DNA from: Zoroaster sp. YZ-2022
Taxonomy: Eukaryota > Echinodermata > Asteroidea > Forcipulatida > Zoroasteridae
Length of the DNA: 64,000 nt
Assembly (NCBI GenBank): GCA_029582265.1
Contig: CM055823.1
Coordinates: 21,773,290 to 21,837,289, forward strand
Direction of reading: 5' to 3'
Positions 36,926-48,205 of this stretch are shown piece by piece (the first letter of the stretch is position 1; every line of letters starts with the position of its first letter). The position numbers and the translations under genes are program-made. The notes beneath the pieces were generated by a model. The model was given only the letters and a program-made list of their open reading frames with translations. It had not been told where the DNA came from and did not search any database.

Positions 36926-37745
36926 TTTTAAAAATATGTTTTGCATCAAAAATCACAAGTGTAATACTAATATTTGTTTGTCAAAATGTTTTATATTTTG
37001 TTTTCATCAATAATCATCAAAATCACAAGAGGCAAGTCCAGTGATGTAGCGAGGATTATATAGAGTAGGGGGGGGGGGGTAAATTTACCGACACAAAACT
37101 CAAATAAAGCGACAAATTATGTCAATCAGAAATACGAACAAGTTTGAAAATTTATAGACAAACACTATTGACATGTGACCTTTTCAAAAATATAACTGAT
37201 GACGTCATCGCCTTTCAGAGCGCTCTCTGGCGGCGGGTAAGGAAAAATTCAGATATTGAACCACAGCAGGCACTAACGTTATCTTTTCAAGATCGTGAGG
37301 AAGTTTTATTGTGTCATATATATGACCTTCAAATCTACAAATCACCTGATTTGACATTTACTTCCGCTCTAAACAGGAAGTTCAAATTCAACACATTCTA
37401 ACGCAAAATTGATAGGTCTTTTGAATATGAAATTGATATTGTTATAATAAAAGATGATATACCTTTGCAAAATATGATTGACATCATCGATGATAATTTT
37501 ATAGAACCGTAAGTTGACACGAACACCGTGTATTTGTTCTAACAAACACATGAGCTCTAGTTAATACTATATTTGTAACTTGAGAATTGTGAAATGAAAA
37601 TAAATGTGAATGAATTGAACAAAAATGATTAAATGCAGAAAATCAGAAATGACAATATAATAATTCCTAGATGCTAATGCTTACTTGGCCTTTAAACAAA
37701 AATTTAGATTCAACCATTTTTTAGTAAACTTGATTCAACTTTGGT
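36926..37745. other. No gene seen
   Basis: Holds a few decayed satellite words (AATCACAAGTGTAATAC, ATCAAAATCACAAGAGGC) just outside the arm, a G13 run at about 37068, and otherwise unassigned AT-rich sequence. An 85-codon frame at 37144-37401 shows no family motif. Confidence 0.5.
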
Positions 37746-37930
37746 AAAATTTGTAGCTTTGCATAGTGAAGACGATAAGTAAGACTAATTGCGGTGACAC
37801 CATGTGAAATTCTCTATTGAGTGGTAATTAGTTATGAAAAGAACTGGAGGTTACAACTCGACGTTTCGATCAGTATGCTCTGATCGTCCTCAGGAGAATG
37901 CCGGACTCTGGGAAATGCTGCTGCTTAAGT
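37746..37930 (+). repeat. Repeat related to the foldback at 48480-48667
   Basis: Shares TTGTAGCTTTGCAT, GATAAGTAAGA, AATTGCGGTGACACCATGTG and GAAAAGAACTGGAGG with the foldback, then continues into ACAACTCGACGTTTCGATCA and CTGATCGTCCTCAGGAG. The CGTTTCGAxxx...TCxTCCTCAGG pattern is common at ends of interspersed elements (Penelope-like elements are one candidate). No ORF. Confidence 0.5.
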
Positions 37931-38560
37931 AGGCTGCTGGAGGATCACGTGATGACTGGATGCTGGAGGATTAGTGCGTTGATGAGGGGTGCAGACGGGA
38001 AACTGGTGGGACTAGGATGTTCACTCAACTGAATCAGTTGTAAACAACACAGGGGGAGGGAGGGTGGTTGACTTAGGATGTAGGAGATACCTCAGTCTGG
38101 GATGTGTTGTGGATATAGAAGATCCTTCGGTGCGTAGTAGTGTGGTCGCCAAATATTGCTGATGTAGAAACCAATTTCCTGGGGACTCAACGGATATCCT
38201 GTGATGCAACTTTGATTCAACAAATTTCAAATTTGTTTTCTTTGTTTATAAATAAAATGAAATAAATTAAAATCTGAAAAGGTGTACTCGCTTACTGGCT
38301 CTGATTCATCAGCATCTAGCAGATTGCCATCTCTAATAGGGGCATGTAAGGGAGGAGACTTTGGAGGTTCATTAGGGGGGTTGCCTGTCAATGACAATAT
38401 CATCACTGCTGGCCTGCACAGATGTTGTGAAGGAGATGAATGCACTGACACGATGTCTTCCAAATGGGTAAAAAGCAGCGCATATTTATAGTTAAATAGA
38501 AGGAAGAAAGAAAAAAGAGTGATAATTATGGTAAGTATCCAAATGAACCACAGTCTCATC
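37931..38560. other. No gene seen
   Basis: Unassigned sequence, possibly the continuation of the element starting at 37746. Short frames near 38282-38491 and 38227-38559 lack recognisable domains. Confidence 0.4.
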
Positions 38561-38564
38561 TATG

Positions 38565-39070
38565 AAATCCTCCTCCTCCTCCTGGTCTGCATATATACTC
38601 CATGTCATCTTCAGGTGACGATGCATCCTCCACATCTGCTTCTCCAATGGGTTGATTAATTCCCAGGTTGTCTCAGCAGGTATTACACACCAATAAGCTC
38701 ACCTGTTTTAAGTAACAAAAATTATAGATCAACATAATGTGTTAAAAGGGTATTCTTTTCAATGTGATACACACAAATCTTTACACTACAGCTGGTTGAC
38801 AAACATTGATGGTAAGTTACCATACTTGCACACATTATTTGTACAATACAGCATTACACACCATCAGAAAACTTAACTTGACATTTAATTTGCTAACCGA
38901 ATCCCCAAATGCTGAATCCTTCAGCCGAGTGTCAAACTGTCAAAGTTGCGAACAGTGTCATCCTCCTCCTGGTCTGCATATATACTCCATAATAATAATA
39001 ATAATAATAAAGATTTTTAGCGCGCACATATCCATGTCATCTTCAGGTGACAATGCAGTTGTCATGTCTA
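38565..39070 (+). repeat. Direct duplication with a SINE-tail insertion in the second copy
   Basis: CTCCTGGTCTGCATATATAC-TCCAT-GTCATCTTCAGGTGAC occurs uninterrupted near 38577-38620. In the second copy near 38965-39052 it is split after TCCAT by (AAT)n plus AAGATTTTTAGCGCGCACATATCCAT, which is the inverted 3' end of the SINE seen at 8634-8858. Confidence 0.65.
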
Positions 39071-39341
39071 GGGTTGGTTGTTCATGATCTACAAGATGCA
39101 CTTGGAAATGAAGTGCGTTTGCACTCGTACCTACAAAGTTAAACATCAGCATTGTTATAATTATACTAATACTCAAGAAATAATGGGGAACGGAAACAAA
39201 ATGGGTTGTGTGTGTATGTCGCAGCGTCAAGCCAGTTTAATTCAACCTTCTTTCACACCGGATACCAAAAAGTGGGCAAACTGGTTTTTACCAATTAACT
39301 TCCAAAAAACCACCAACATTAAAGGAGGCACCAATGGCCAT

Positions 39342-39588
39342 CAGCAAAACAGTGAAAGGTGATACCCATGACCACCAGTAGCTAAACAATAAAAGGCGAT
39401 ACCCATGACCACCTGTAGGTAAACAATAAAAGGTGATACCCATGACCACCAGTAGGCAAACAATAAAAGGTGATACCCATGATCACCAGTAGGTAAACAA
39501 TAAAAGGCGATACCCATGACCACCTGTAGGTAAACAATAAAGGGTGATACCCATAACCACCAGTAGGTAAACAATGAAAAGGGGATTC
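39342..39588 (+). repeat. 37-bp minisatellite, ~6 copies
   Basis: Unit GGTGATACCCATGACCACC followed by AGTAGGTAAACAATAAAA; copies alternate AGTAGG and TGTAGG variants. Frames through it on the minus strand are repeat-encoded artefacts. Confidence 0.9.
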
Positions 39589-39599
39589 TAGCCGGCCAA

Positions 39600-39800
39600 T
39601 TGTCATCGGGCAAGCTCGGTGGTTGAGAGGTTAAGACGTCTGCACTAGTAAGCAGGAGGTCGTGGGTTCGAATCCCGCCCGAGTCGCCTGTGTAGTTTTT
39701 CACAGACACTCGGAAAACACTGAGTATACAGTGCTATACACACGTCGGTGTAGGGCGGAATTAAATCAATTGTTTATCTCCCGACGCAATAATTTCACTA
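39600..39800 (+). mobile_element. tRNA-derived SINE (family 2)
   Basis: The tRNA-like head has GGTGGTTGAGAGGTTAAGAC (A-box region), CTGCACTAGTAAGCAG (anticodon arm) and GGGTTCGAATCCCGCCCGAG (T arm). The body continues TCGCCTGTGTAGTTTTTCAC, AGACACTCGGAAAAC. A second, inverted copy is at 63600-63760. Confidence 0.75.
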
Positions 39801-39834
39801 ACCTAAATGATAACACTGCTCCCACCGCTGGAAC

Positions 39835-40933
39835 ATGCGGACGGATATAGCCCGAGAGGAATTACCCGGCGCTATTAATAATACAATTATAATGTGTTGA
39901 TTTTATGCCATTTGTACATATGGCCTGAAATAGCCCGTGTGGCACATCACGGCGCTATCACAATCCTAATCTTTAATTTAAGTAGTTATTAATTAAACAA
40001 ATACAATGTGTTGATTTCCTGCCATTGGTACGTATGGCCTGATATAGCCCGTGTGGCACATCACGGCGCTATCACAATCCTAACCTTTATGTAGCTATTA
40101 ATTAAACAAATACAATGTGTTGATTTCCTGCCATTGGTACGTATGGCCTGAAATAGCCCGTGTGGCACATCACGGCGCTATCACAATCCTAATCTTTAAG
40201 TAGTTATTAATTAAACAAATACAATGTGTTGATTTCCTGCCATTGGTACGTATGGCCTGATATAGCCCGTGTGGCACATCACGGCGCTATCACAATCCTA
40301 ACCTTTAAGTAGTTATTAATTAAACAAATACAATGTGTTGATTTCCTGCCATTGGTACGTATGACCTGAAATAGCCCGTGTGGCACATCACGGCGCTATC
40401 ACAATCCTAATCTTTAAGTAGTTATTAATTAAACAAATACAATGTGTTGATTTCCTGCCATTGGTACGTATGGCCTGATATAGCCCGTGTGGCACATCAC
40501 GGCGCTATCACAATCCTAATCTTTAAGTAGCTATTAATTAAACAAATACAATGTGTTGATTTCCTGCCATTTGTACATATGGCCTGAAATAGCCCGTGTG
40601 GCACATCACGGCGCTCTAATCTTTAAGTAGTTATTAATTAAACAAATACAATGTGTTGATTTCCTGCCATTGGTACGTATGGCCTGAAATAGCCCGTGTG
40701 GCACATCACGGCGCTATCACAATCCTAATCTTTAAGTAGCTATTAATTAAACAAATACAATGTGTTGATTTCCTGCCATTGGTACGTATGACCTGAAATA
40801 GCCTGTGTGGCACATCACGGCGCTATCACAATCCTAATCTTTAAGTAGTTATTAATTAAACAAATACAATGTGTTGATTTCCTGCCATTCGTACGTATGG
40901 CCTGAAATAGCCCGTGTGGCACATCACGGCGCT
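39835..40933 (+). repeat. 109-bp tandem repeat, ~11 copies
   Basis: Unit GTACGTATGGCCTGAAATAG, CCCGTGTGGCACATCACGGC, GCTATCACAATCCTAA, a variable TAAGTAGTTATTAATTAAAC part and ATACAATGTGTTGATTTCC. Period 109 bp measured between successive GTACGTATGG words. Each copy holds an imperfect palindrome CCGTGTGGCACATCACGG. One copy near 40610 has lost ~10 bp. Confidence 0.95.
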
Positions 40934-41143
40934 ACCATAATCATAAAGCTTACAATTTCAACATTAATGTTACCAATAATGATTTACATATTTAAAGAAA
41001 TATTGACCCAACCCATTGAATTAACCAAGCCCTTAAACAAGATGAGGGATATGATTTCTATTCCGAACCAAAAATTTCCACCCGCGAGGAACGCGACCCA
41101 CAGGAAGAGAAAACCGACCCATCAGGGCTTCCGACAGAGAAAA

Positions 41144-41476
41144 TCAAAGCAATGTTAAAATGCAATTGCACAGGTTTGCACGAAAGATCCCATTACCGTC
41201 AGGAGAGAGATGAACCCCATCCCTTCGGTATAGGCTACAATTGGACCAGCTAAACTGAGGGTGTTCGAGTACCCAAGCCCCACTCCTCGCCCACCGGTTA
41301 GCTTCCCTACGCACCCGCTCCAAGGACGGCTGCGAATTGGCGCCGTAGTAAAACATACGCGGGAGTATGTTCGACCATACCAGTGTGGCTGCCGGAAATT
41401 GTTCCCTGCGATGAGCAATCACCAATGCAATAAATACCCTGCCGAAGCTCGAAAAAATCAACAATACCCAAATCAT
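41144..41476 (-). pseudogene. SGNH-hydrolase-like tail of the retroelement
   Basis: Contains RVRREANRWARSGAW, SWSNCSLYRRDGVHLSPDGN and a terminal hydrophobic stretch. DGVHLSPDGN matches the Asp-x-x-His block of SGNH esterases carried by some Ngaro-type elements. The nucleophile Ser block is not evident, so this is a truncated domain. It overlaps the end of the recombinase frame. Confidence 0.5.
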
Positions 41477-42296
41477 TGGACCCTATTATGCACAATAATA
41501 ACATGCGAAATGAGTGGGATTGGAAGTGTTCACCCTGAACCCCCACACATGACAATGCCTCCTGCAAAACCTTGTTGAATTGAAATTGAGTGAGAGGTAG
41601 CCCATCAATGTGGCAGAACAAGATGCCATGCATCTTGGGCCTAACCTGTACAAAGCATTTCAGCGCGTGTACTGGGCAGGGGGAGGCGTCCAAAGCCTGA
41701 ACAATAGGGATTTTTTGGGGGAGGCCATGTTGATTATTCTTGCTATGGCGCAAGGACACAAGCACATACTCTGTAGCGGAACCCTGGTAGGTACCCAAAA
41801 AGTGGATATCGCCAACTTGTAAAGCATGCGCCTGTACCATGGCTCGGGAAATTGCTGCAAACTCACCGACCCGCAAAAATCCGAAAAACGCTAGCAGCAT
41901 CGCTGCTCGAAAAAGCTTAACTTCAAACGTGGATGAGCAAACAAGTGGCAGCGCTGCAAGTACCTTCGCCAGCAAAGGAACTGAAATTGGGGATCGCTGA
42001 TCCAGTCTAGCACCACCCCGCCGGCAATCTTCCAGCAGCTTTGCCACTCTAAAAGTACCCGTTGGGCCTGGTTCGCCACTGAGTTTAAAATGACAACCCA
42101 CACCCGCTACATATGTAACAATGGTTGAGGGGGAATAATGCTGCAAGGAAAGCCAAGCAATGAACTCACAAATCGCCTGTGCCCAACTGGCGCGTGTGCT
42201 GGGTGCCCTTGAGCCTGCAAAAAACGACAAAATGCTGACCATCCAGAATTGCAAACCTTGTGCGTGTTGTGAGCAAACGCTAATGATAACAGCCAA
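41307..42296 (-). pseudogene. Tyrosine recombinase of the retroelement
   Basis: Core-binding part (SRAPSTRASWAQAICEFIAW, LQHYSPSTIVTYVAGVG) followed by catalytic Arg in LRVGEF and the HSFR box. After HSFR the frame departs from the family, and no convincing catalytic Tyr box follows, so it is probably inactive. Confidence 0.75.
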
Positions 42297-43105
42297 CTAA
42301 TTTCGCGCCATACCAGGAAGGGTCGGCAACGGAGTACTGACTAAATCCGCCTGGGGGGCCAGCGTGAAGAAACGCTCCATCTGAAAACGAAAAAGAGCGT
42401 CGGCGACACCATTATTTACACCTGGAATGTGGATTGCTTTGAAAACGATATTGAACTTCAAGAATTCCAAAACCAGTAAACGTATAAGGTGCATTGCCTT
42501 TGGGCACTGTGAAGACTGACCGTTGACCATGTGCACTACCGCTATATATTCATAACGAAACGTAACCTTGCGGTTAGATAATAATGGCCCCCAGCAAAGT
42601 ATGGCAACCACAATGGGGAAAAGTTCTAACAATGAAATGGATGGTTGAGACGCCAAGTTTTCAGACCAGCGGCCTTGCAGCCACCTCCCACCAAAAATGC
42701 ACCAAAGCCAATGGAAGACTCCCAATCCTGCTGGAGGAATGGTGTCACCCCGTTGTAGTCGCTCATGAATGTGAGCCACATGAGCAAGTCAAGTTTTGCC
42801 CCATGAGAAATACGCACCCTATGCTGTGGGTGCCGAAGGCCCTTGATCAATGCAATAAGCCGCCTTGTGAATTTCAAAGCCCTCCCCGGCGCAACTGCTC
42901 TACACACGTAGTTAAGCGAACCAATAAGTGACTGAAGTTGAAATAAGGTTGCTTTAGGTTTACCGAGCATCCCTTCAATCTGCCTAGTAATTGTGCTGAC
43001 TTTGTCAGCAAGAACTTTAATTTGGCAGGACATCGTGTCAATGACAAGCCCCAGGTATGAAAGCACCTGTGCTGGACCTTCAGTTTTTTCCCGATAAATA
43101 GGCAC
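42297..43105 (-). pseudogene. RT thumb and RNase H of the retroelement
   Basis: Two overlapping frames (42626-43105 and 42297-42779) cover the RT thumb and RNase H. RNase H keeps ISLLELFPIV and the HIPGVNNGVADALF C-terminal block. The shift near 42700 shows decay. Confidence 0.7.
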
Positions 43106-43320
43106 CCCAAGTTCTAAACTTTTCTAAACTGCCGCATCAAACGATGCGCATTTGACCTTACATTGCTTTTTGTCAATAACATCATTAATTGCACAACCGT
43201 GTGGAAATGACAAATGGCGAATTAAACGAAATGAACCTGGTATGAAAGCACCTGCGCTGGACCTTCAGTTTTTTCCCGAGCAATAGGCACCCCAAGTTCT
43301 AAACTTTTGAAACAGCGAAA
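43065..43320. repeat. ~65-bp direct duplication inside the retroelement
   Basis: The segment GCTGGACCTTCAGTTTTTTC to CCAAGTTCTAAACTTTT occurs at ~43068-43126 and again at ~43253-43311, separated by ~125 bp of unrelated sequence. It duplicates the KTEGPAQVLSY coding part and breaks the frame. Confidence 0.8.
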
Positions 43321-43554
43321 CGGAGCATCCCATCGGAAGACATTTGTCAAAATAAAAATGGTTAGCGAAAGTGAACCCCAGCAGCTCATAAGCCTCATAG
43401 TCCCTCGGTGAAACTGGTAAAAGGCGAAAGGCAGACTTAGGGAGCGTCTGACAAGTCGGGCACGTTCTAGGCGCAAAAGAACGTTCCCTTGGGCACACGC
43501 CCGCAATCCATTGGAACGCCAGAACGTTCTGCTGGACCACGACAGTGTGCCGAA

Positions 43555-43869
43555 CTACGGGAACATTCCTACACGAGTGAATACGCGCTTTAGCATTTTG
43601 AACGTTCCGGTTGTCCCGTCGTGGACTGACCCGTGACTGGGGCTGCTTGTCCCATAACTGGATGCCAAGTTGAGGCTGGCTGCGGTCCCGGATGCGCGGA
43701 TTGCTGTACCACAGATAACGCCGGTTGCTGTGCCGCGTGTGATGTTTGCACAGTATTTTTGCATTGCCTGGGCCACATGAATAGCCTGTGGAACCTCTGG
43801 ATAAGACAGGAGATGAAGGGTGTTCCTAGTTTTTACAAAGGGACCTTCGTTGGGCGGATCAGGGGACAC
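43555..43869 (-). pseudogene. Possible gag remnant of the retroelement
   Basis: A 104-codon frame just upstream of the RT on the same strand, Ala/Thr/Ser-rich with no zinc knuckle. Position alone suggests a gag end; no motif confirms it. Confidence 0.25.
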
Positions 43870-46800
43870 ATTTGGTGCACTATCCCCCTACGCCATTTTT
43901 GTCGCTGAGGCCTACATGCAAAGATATCCATATTTTCGCTTCCCCGTTTTTGTCAGTTTTGCCATACCCTTATATCAACCCAATAAATATGCCGCTGGGA
44001 CACTCCCACAGCCATTCAAGTAATACCTTTTGTCAGAAAGAGTCAAGAAGCTTGGCTGGAGGTAGTGCCCCAGCTTCGATAGCTTTACGAATCAGTTAAA
44101 CTCTGCTTAACTGCTTAACTCTGCTTAAATCTGCTTAAACTCACTTTGTCGTGTTGTTTTCTAAATGTAAATATTTCAGAAGGAATGGTTTTCTAAGATT
44201 ATTTTGTTTTTACCTTGTTTTCAACTTTACATCGCGTAATCTTTGTGTTTTTAGAATTAAAACATAAACGAGCGAGTCATAATTAATTAATAACTCTTTA
44301 ATCACATCCCAGTCAACCAATTTTAAATAATATATCAAAAAATAAAAAAATAAATAGAAAATAGAATCAGGATTCACCTAGACGAAAAAAAGTGTAAATG
44401 GACAAATATTCATCTGAAAAATATAAATGCCAGGCCATAGGCCCAGTTTAACACAAATCAAGAAGTGCATTCCAAAACTGACCCAATTGTTTTCAGGTAT
44501 AACTTATACCGGGGACCGACGAATTTGAGCCCTGAAAAAAATATTTACACGTGACGTGTGAATAGTGTTCCTAGGTTTTAGACGAACGTCGGTCGGTCAT
44601 GTATGTTACTGGCCAATGACAAGGTCCGCTCGGAAAGCCCCACCTTAAGTTTCCACCCACTACAACCGCCAACTACCTAAGGTTTTCTTATATAATACAA
44701 ATTCGTTGAAGATGGAATGGCCATCAGGGACCTCGAGTGGCATATAATGATATAACAAATGAGACAACCCACGCGCGCCCGTCAATACACGCCGATGGCT
44801 GCATGCGACGTGTGTACAACTATATTGTTACTCCCATACAAGCAACAAGTCATGGGCCATGTTCTATTTTTGTTGGATAGCCCGCCCACACATGACTTGA
44901 AAATGTTGTGTACGATAGGAGGAGCTGTCATATTATTTAAATAAAACATTGCCCGAACTTATTTGTTGTCCTCCTGGTGAAAACGTTTTGTAATGGGATC
45001 GTCCTGCTATGTTTTAAAAGCTTGCAAGAGAAACTGCCCACAATGGTAACTGTGTTTTTTTTAATCATAAATGCGTTGTCCAATTATGGAATAATTGCAT
45101 TGGTTAAAAACATATAGCAGAAATCTTCATTGGTTCATGAATGTACATTATGAATGCCACAAAATGTGCAGTGCGACACAATTACATCAAGTGAAGTTTC
45201 AAAGTTGAACCGAATTCCCAATCGCTTACTTTGAATAAAACATATCGACATCGTATATGTGAACCTGTATAACCAAGACCAACGTTGCAGCCATTGCATA
45301 TCGGTAAACAAGATGACTTACAGAAAATGTATTAGGCTACCTACAGCCGTTTGAAAGCCAAAATCAGTCAAACTTTTACATGTTCTGCTTTGAATCATCA
45401 AGACCCTGTCGTAAGAACACAACGAGTGGAAGCCGTATTCTGGCTGTAACTCAGTGAATTGTGTCCAACAGTATTTTTCTAAACATAAAATACATTAAAA
45501 TGCATATGTGTGTGCAAAGACGGAGTTTATGCAAATATAGGGATGCTGAGGAGGATCCAGGACCGTAGTGAAGGCACAATCCTTGGTGGCGAAGGGGGGG
45601 GGGAGCTGTGGGGGTGTTGTGTGAACACTTCAACATGGGAGCAGAACATAGGAGTGTGTGAATGTTTGAGGAGATGTACACGTGATAACACTTGATATCC
45701 TGGCTACGGCATTCACAGAATCTCGATTCACCAATGAAGTATCCGCTAACGGCACCCATCAGGCATCATGCAAGTGGCGAGTGATATTTTGATAATTTGC
45801 ATAAACATATGAATTTTTGAGGTCAAGTTGAACCATGAATGGACAAAACATCCAGGTTGACCACAGAATGCGTGTAGTACGTATGGAAAAACAACCAGAT
45901 TTTCACGCTTTTTTAACTCCAATTCCCTGTGTCGCAGAGAGTTAAAATCCGTATTTTTTTATTTATTTACTGATGCCTTAGCCGTAATTGTGTGTGAAAC
46001 CTACAACTTCGCTTATTTTCTAACGGCCTGGTGGGCTTTTTGACGCAGTATCTCCAGACCCCCTAAGTTATAGAAAATGTTGTTTGGCTCATAATAAACC
46101 TTATTTCATAACCTTTCTTCTGATGAGACAACTATTTTGATTGGAGTAAAGTTTCCTCGTCTTTAAGACATTTACAGAACTAACCAATAAATGATCTTGT
46201 AGCATATCCCATAGGATACTACACAAAATTGTCACGAGGTTATCTGACGCAGAAAGTAGTAACTTGTGTTTGTCGGCTTTTTTCTGGGTAAGTTTGACAG
46301 ATAAAAATCATTAATAGTTGTAGTGTTTTATACTGATAGAAAGGGTAATTAATACTGACCACTTACGTGTTAATTTCATTTCGAAAATGCAAAGAAATAA
46401 AATTGTACGACGATGTAAAAACATCGTTAGTTTCTGTAACAACACGGTGTGCTTCGACGTTTTCATGTCTCAGCGGCTTGTACATACCGTTATGAAAAGG
46501 GTGAATCCGCTGTTGCACATCAGGGACTCCACATAGCCCAATTAATAAGGACTCCGTCTCTGTATGCACTGAAACGGAGTACACGAAGTAGGACACGAAG
46601 GTGAAAGTCCAACCTGGGCTAGGACTCCACACGGTATGTACGTGCAACGTGGTTTACATCATGTAACCCAAACAAAAATAGTGGCATCGGGTACTTTGTT
46701 TTCATTTAACTTGCGGTAGGCTTTTTTTCATGTTTAAAATTATAATAATTTATTTTAAATATAATCAGTCTTACCTTTAATAATGTAAACCATGTCAACT

Positions 46801-47159
46801 CAAGCTATTGTTTTAATCTCTAGTTTAAAAAAATGCATGTTTTGCAGCTCAGACTTAGCTGACATTTCCCCCTTTTCTCCAGTCAAGTACACAACATTGC
46901 TTAGTTAGCAATGGTAGGATGGAATTAAAACCATCATGTTTTTTCTTTAAATGTATACTTGCCCTCATATTAAATGTCAACATAGACTGGCCATGTCAGT
47001 GCAGTGATTCCTTTTAATAGTACTCATTTTGATTTGTGACTTCATACAGAAATTTGTTTATTTATTTTCATCATAATTCTTATCATAATTATATGGTAGC
47101 CCTGAATGGATACCAAAGACTTAAATATTGACATCAATATTCATGGAAAATTTCACGAC
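43870..47159. other. No gene seen
   Basis: About 3.3 kb without a supported gene or tandem array. Open frames are short and lack domains; a GGGGGGGGG run lies near 45595. It could be intronic or intergenic host DNA. Confidence 0.5.
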
Positions 47160-47189
47160 TTTGTCCCCAAAGGCACGTGCCCCCCACAA

Positions 47190-47332
47190 ATTTCCAGTGC
47201 CCCCCACGAAAAATCCTCATAGTGTCCCAAAAAACAAACAAGATAAAGAAAAGGGAAAAAACCCATACCCCCGCAACTGAAAAGCAATGCCCCTGTGCCC
47301 CCCACTGAAAAGGTCCTGGCTACGCCAGTGCT
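47190..47332. repeat. Dispersed repeat, second copy
   Basis: Same family as 7766-7925 (AAAATCCTCATAGTG, AAGATAAAGAAAAGGGAAAA, GTCCTGGCTACGCCA). Confidence 0.7.
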
Positions 47333-48199
47333 CTTTAGCACATGTACTTGGACAGGATAGAAATTGCAACAAGGCTGGGGATTTTGCACTTGTTGAAGAA
47401 ACTACAATCTCAATGTGGCTGTATGAAAGACAGGTCCTCACAGAGTATACTCCCAAGTTACAGACAAAGCTTACTCACAGAGGATATATTGGCAACTTGC
47501 GATTTGTCAAAAGTCTACATAACTGCACTGATTTACACATGATCAATCACTACACATTTTGAACTACATTGTTTTAATAGTGCTACTATGGCTATTATGT
47601 GGCTATCATTAGTAATTTTTCTCACTATCAACAAAACATAGCCATCTCTCACCCTGTTTTACGAGAACATTGCGATATGAATACAATCAACATAAAATAT
47701 GTATACATGGTAACAGCAGTTAAAAGACTGAACTTTAAGTTGGTTTCTCTCTCCAGCAAAATAAAACCTACAAGTAAGCAAGGAGGGCGACAGCTAGCCA
47801 AATTGAAACAGACCCTCAATGAACAGAAATGCAAACTTCAGCTTGGCGGTACGAAACGCAAAATGCAACATGAAATCGAGAGTGAGTAAAAACGTAGAAA
47901 AACTGCAGAAGCAAATGTTTAAAAAGCCTGCAAGGATGCAGCTGAGTTTAAAAAAAAAGAAACGAGAAAGGTGCAGACACTTTTGAGTCGACTTCAAGAA
48001 CAACGTCCAAAACTTTAAAACAAAATGCAAGAATAAAATCATTTCAAAGCAGTGGAAAACACACCAGCGGAAATGTTTGAATGAAATGTGAATCTTATGT
48101 GGCATCTCATCAGCCAGGAGGGCCTTGTTCCAAGGACACTAGTGGTGGCAGACCAGTAACTAGAATTCAATTTAATTTAAAGGAAATACCTTACATGTG
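47333..48199. other. Decayed coding-like stretch, unassigned
   Basis: Frames around 47640-48090 on the plus strand give Lys/Gln-rich, coiled-coil-like translations (QGGRQLAKLKQTLNEQKC) interrupted by several stops. They may belong to the same decayed ORF as 48206-49241, but no family is recognised. Confidence 0.3.
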
Positions 48200-48205
48200 A
48201 ATTTT

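Larger units (their letters stand above)
41144..43540 (-). pseudogene. Decayed DIRS/Ngaro-like tyrosine-recombinase retroelement
   Basis: Read leftward, four blocks occur in the order of this class. Reverse transcriptase: FRLLPVSPRDYEAYELLGFT and LPMGCSVSLFQKF, then the KTEGPAQVLSYLGLVIDT region and QSLIGSLNYVCRAVAPGRAL. RNase H: ISLLELFPIVVAILCWGPLL, HIPGVNNGVADALFRFQ. Tyrosine recombinase: AAMLLAFFGFLRVGEFAAIS, GDIHF, HSFR. A final DGVHLSPDGNGIF segment resembles an SGNH hydrolase. Stops and frame changes separate the blocks, and the catalytic Asp-Asp motif of the RT is not seen between the PMGC and KTEGP parts, suggesting an internal deletion. Split direct repeats were not identified. Confidence 0.8.

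Noticed and set aside
40871..41158. 95-codon plus-strand frame beside the 109-bp array
   Set aside because: It begins inside the tandem repeat, ends at the retroelement tail, and has no recognisable motif.
45451..45759. Opposed open frames of 60-100 codons around 45.5 kb
   Set aside because: Low-information translations without domains or splice-supported continuation.
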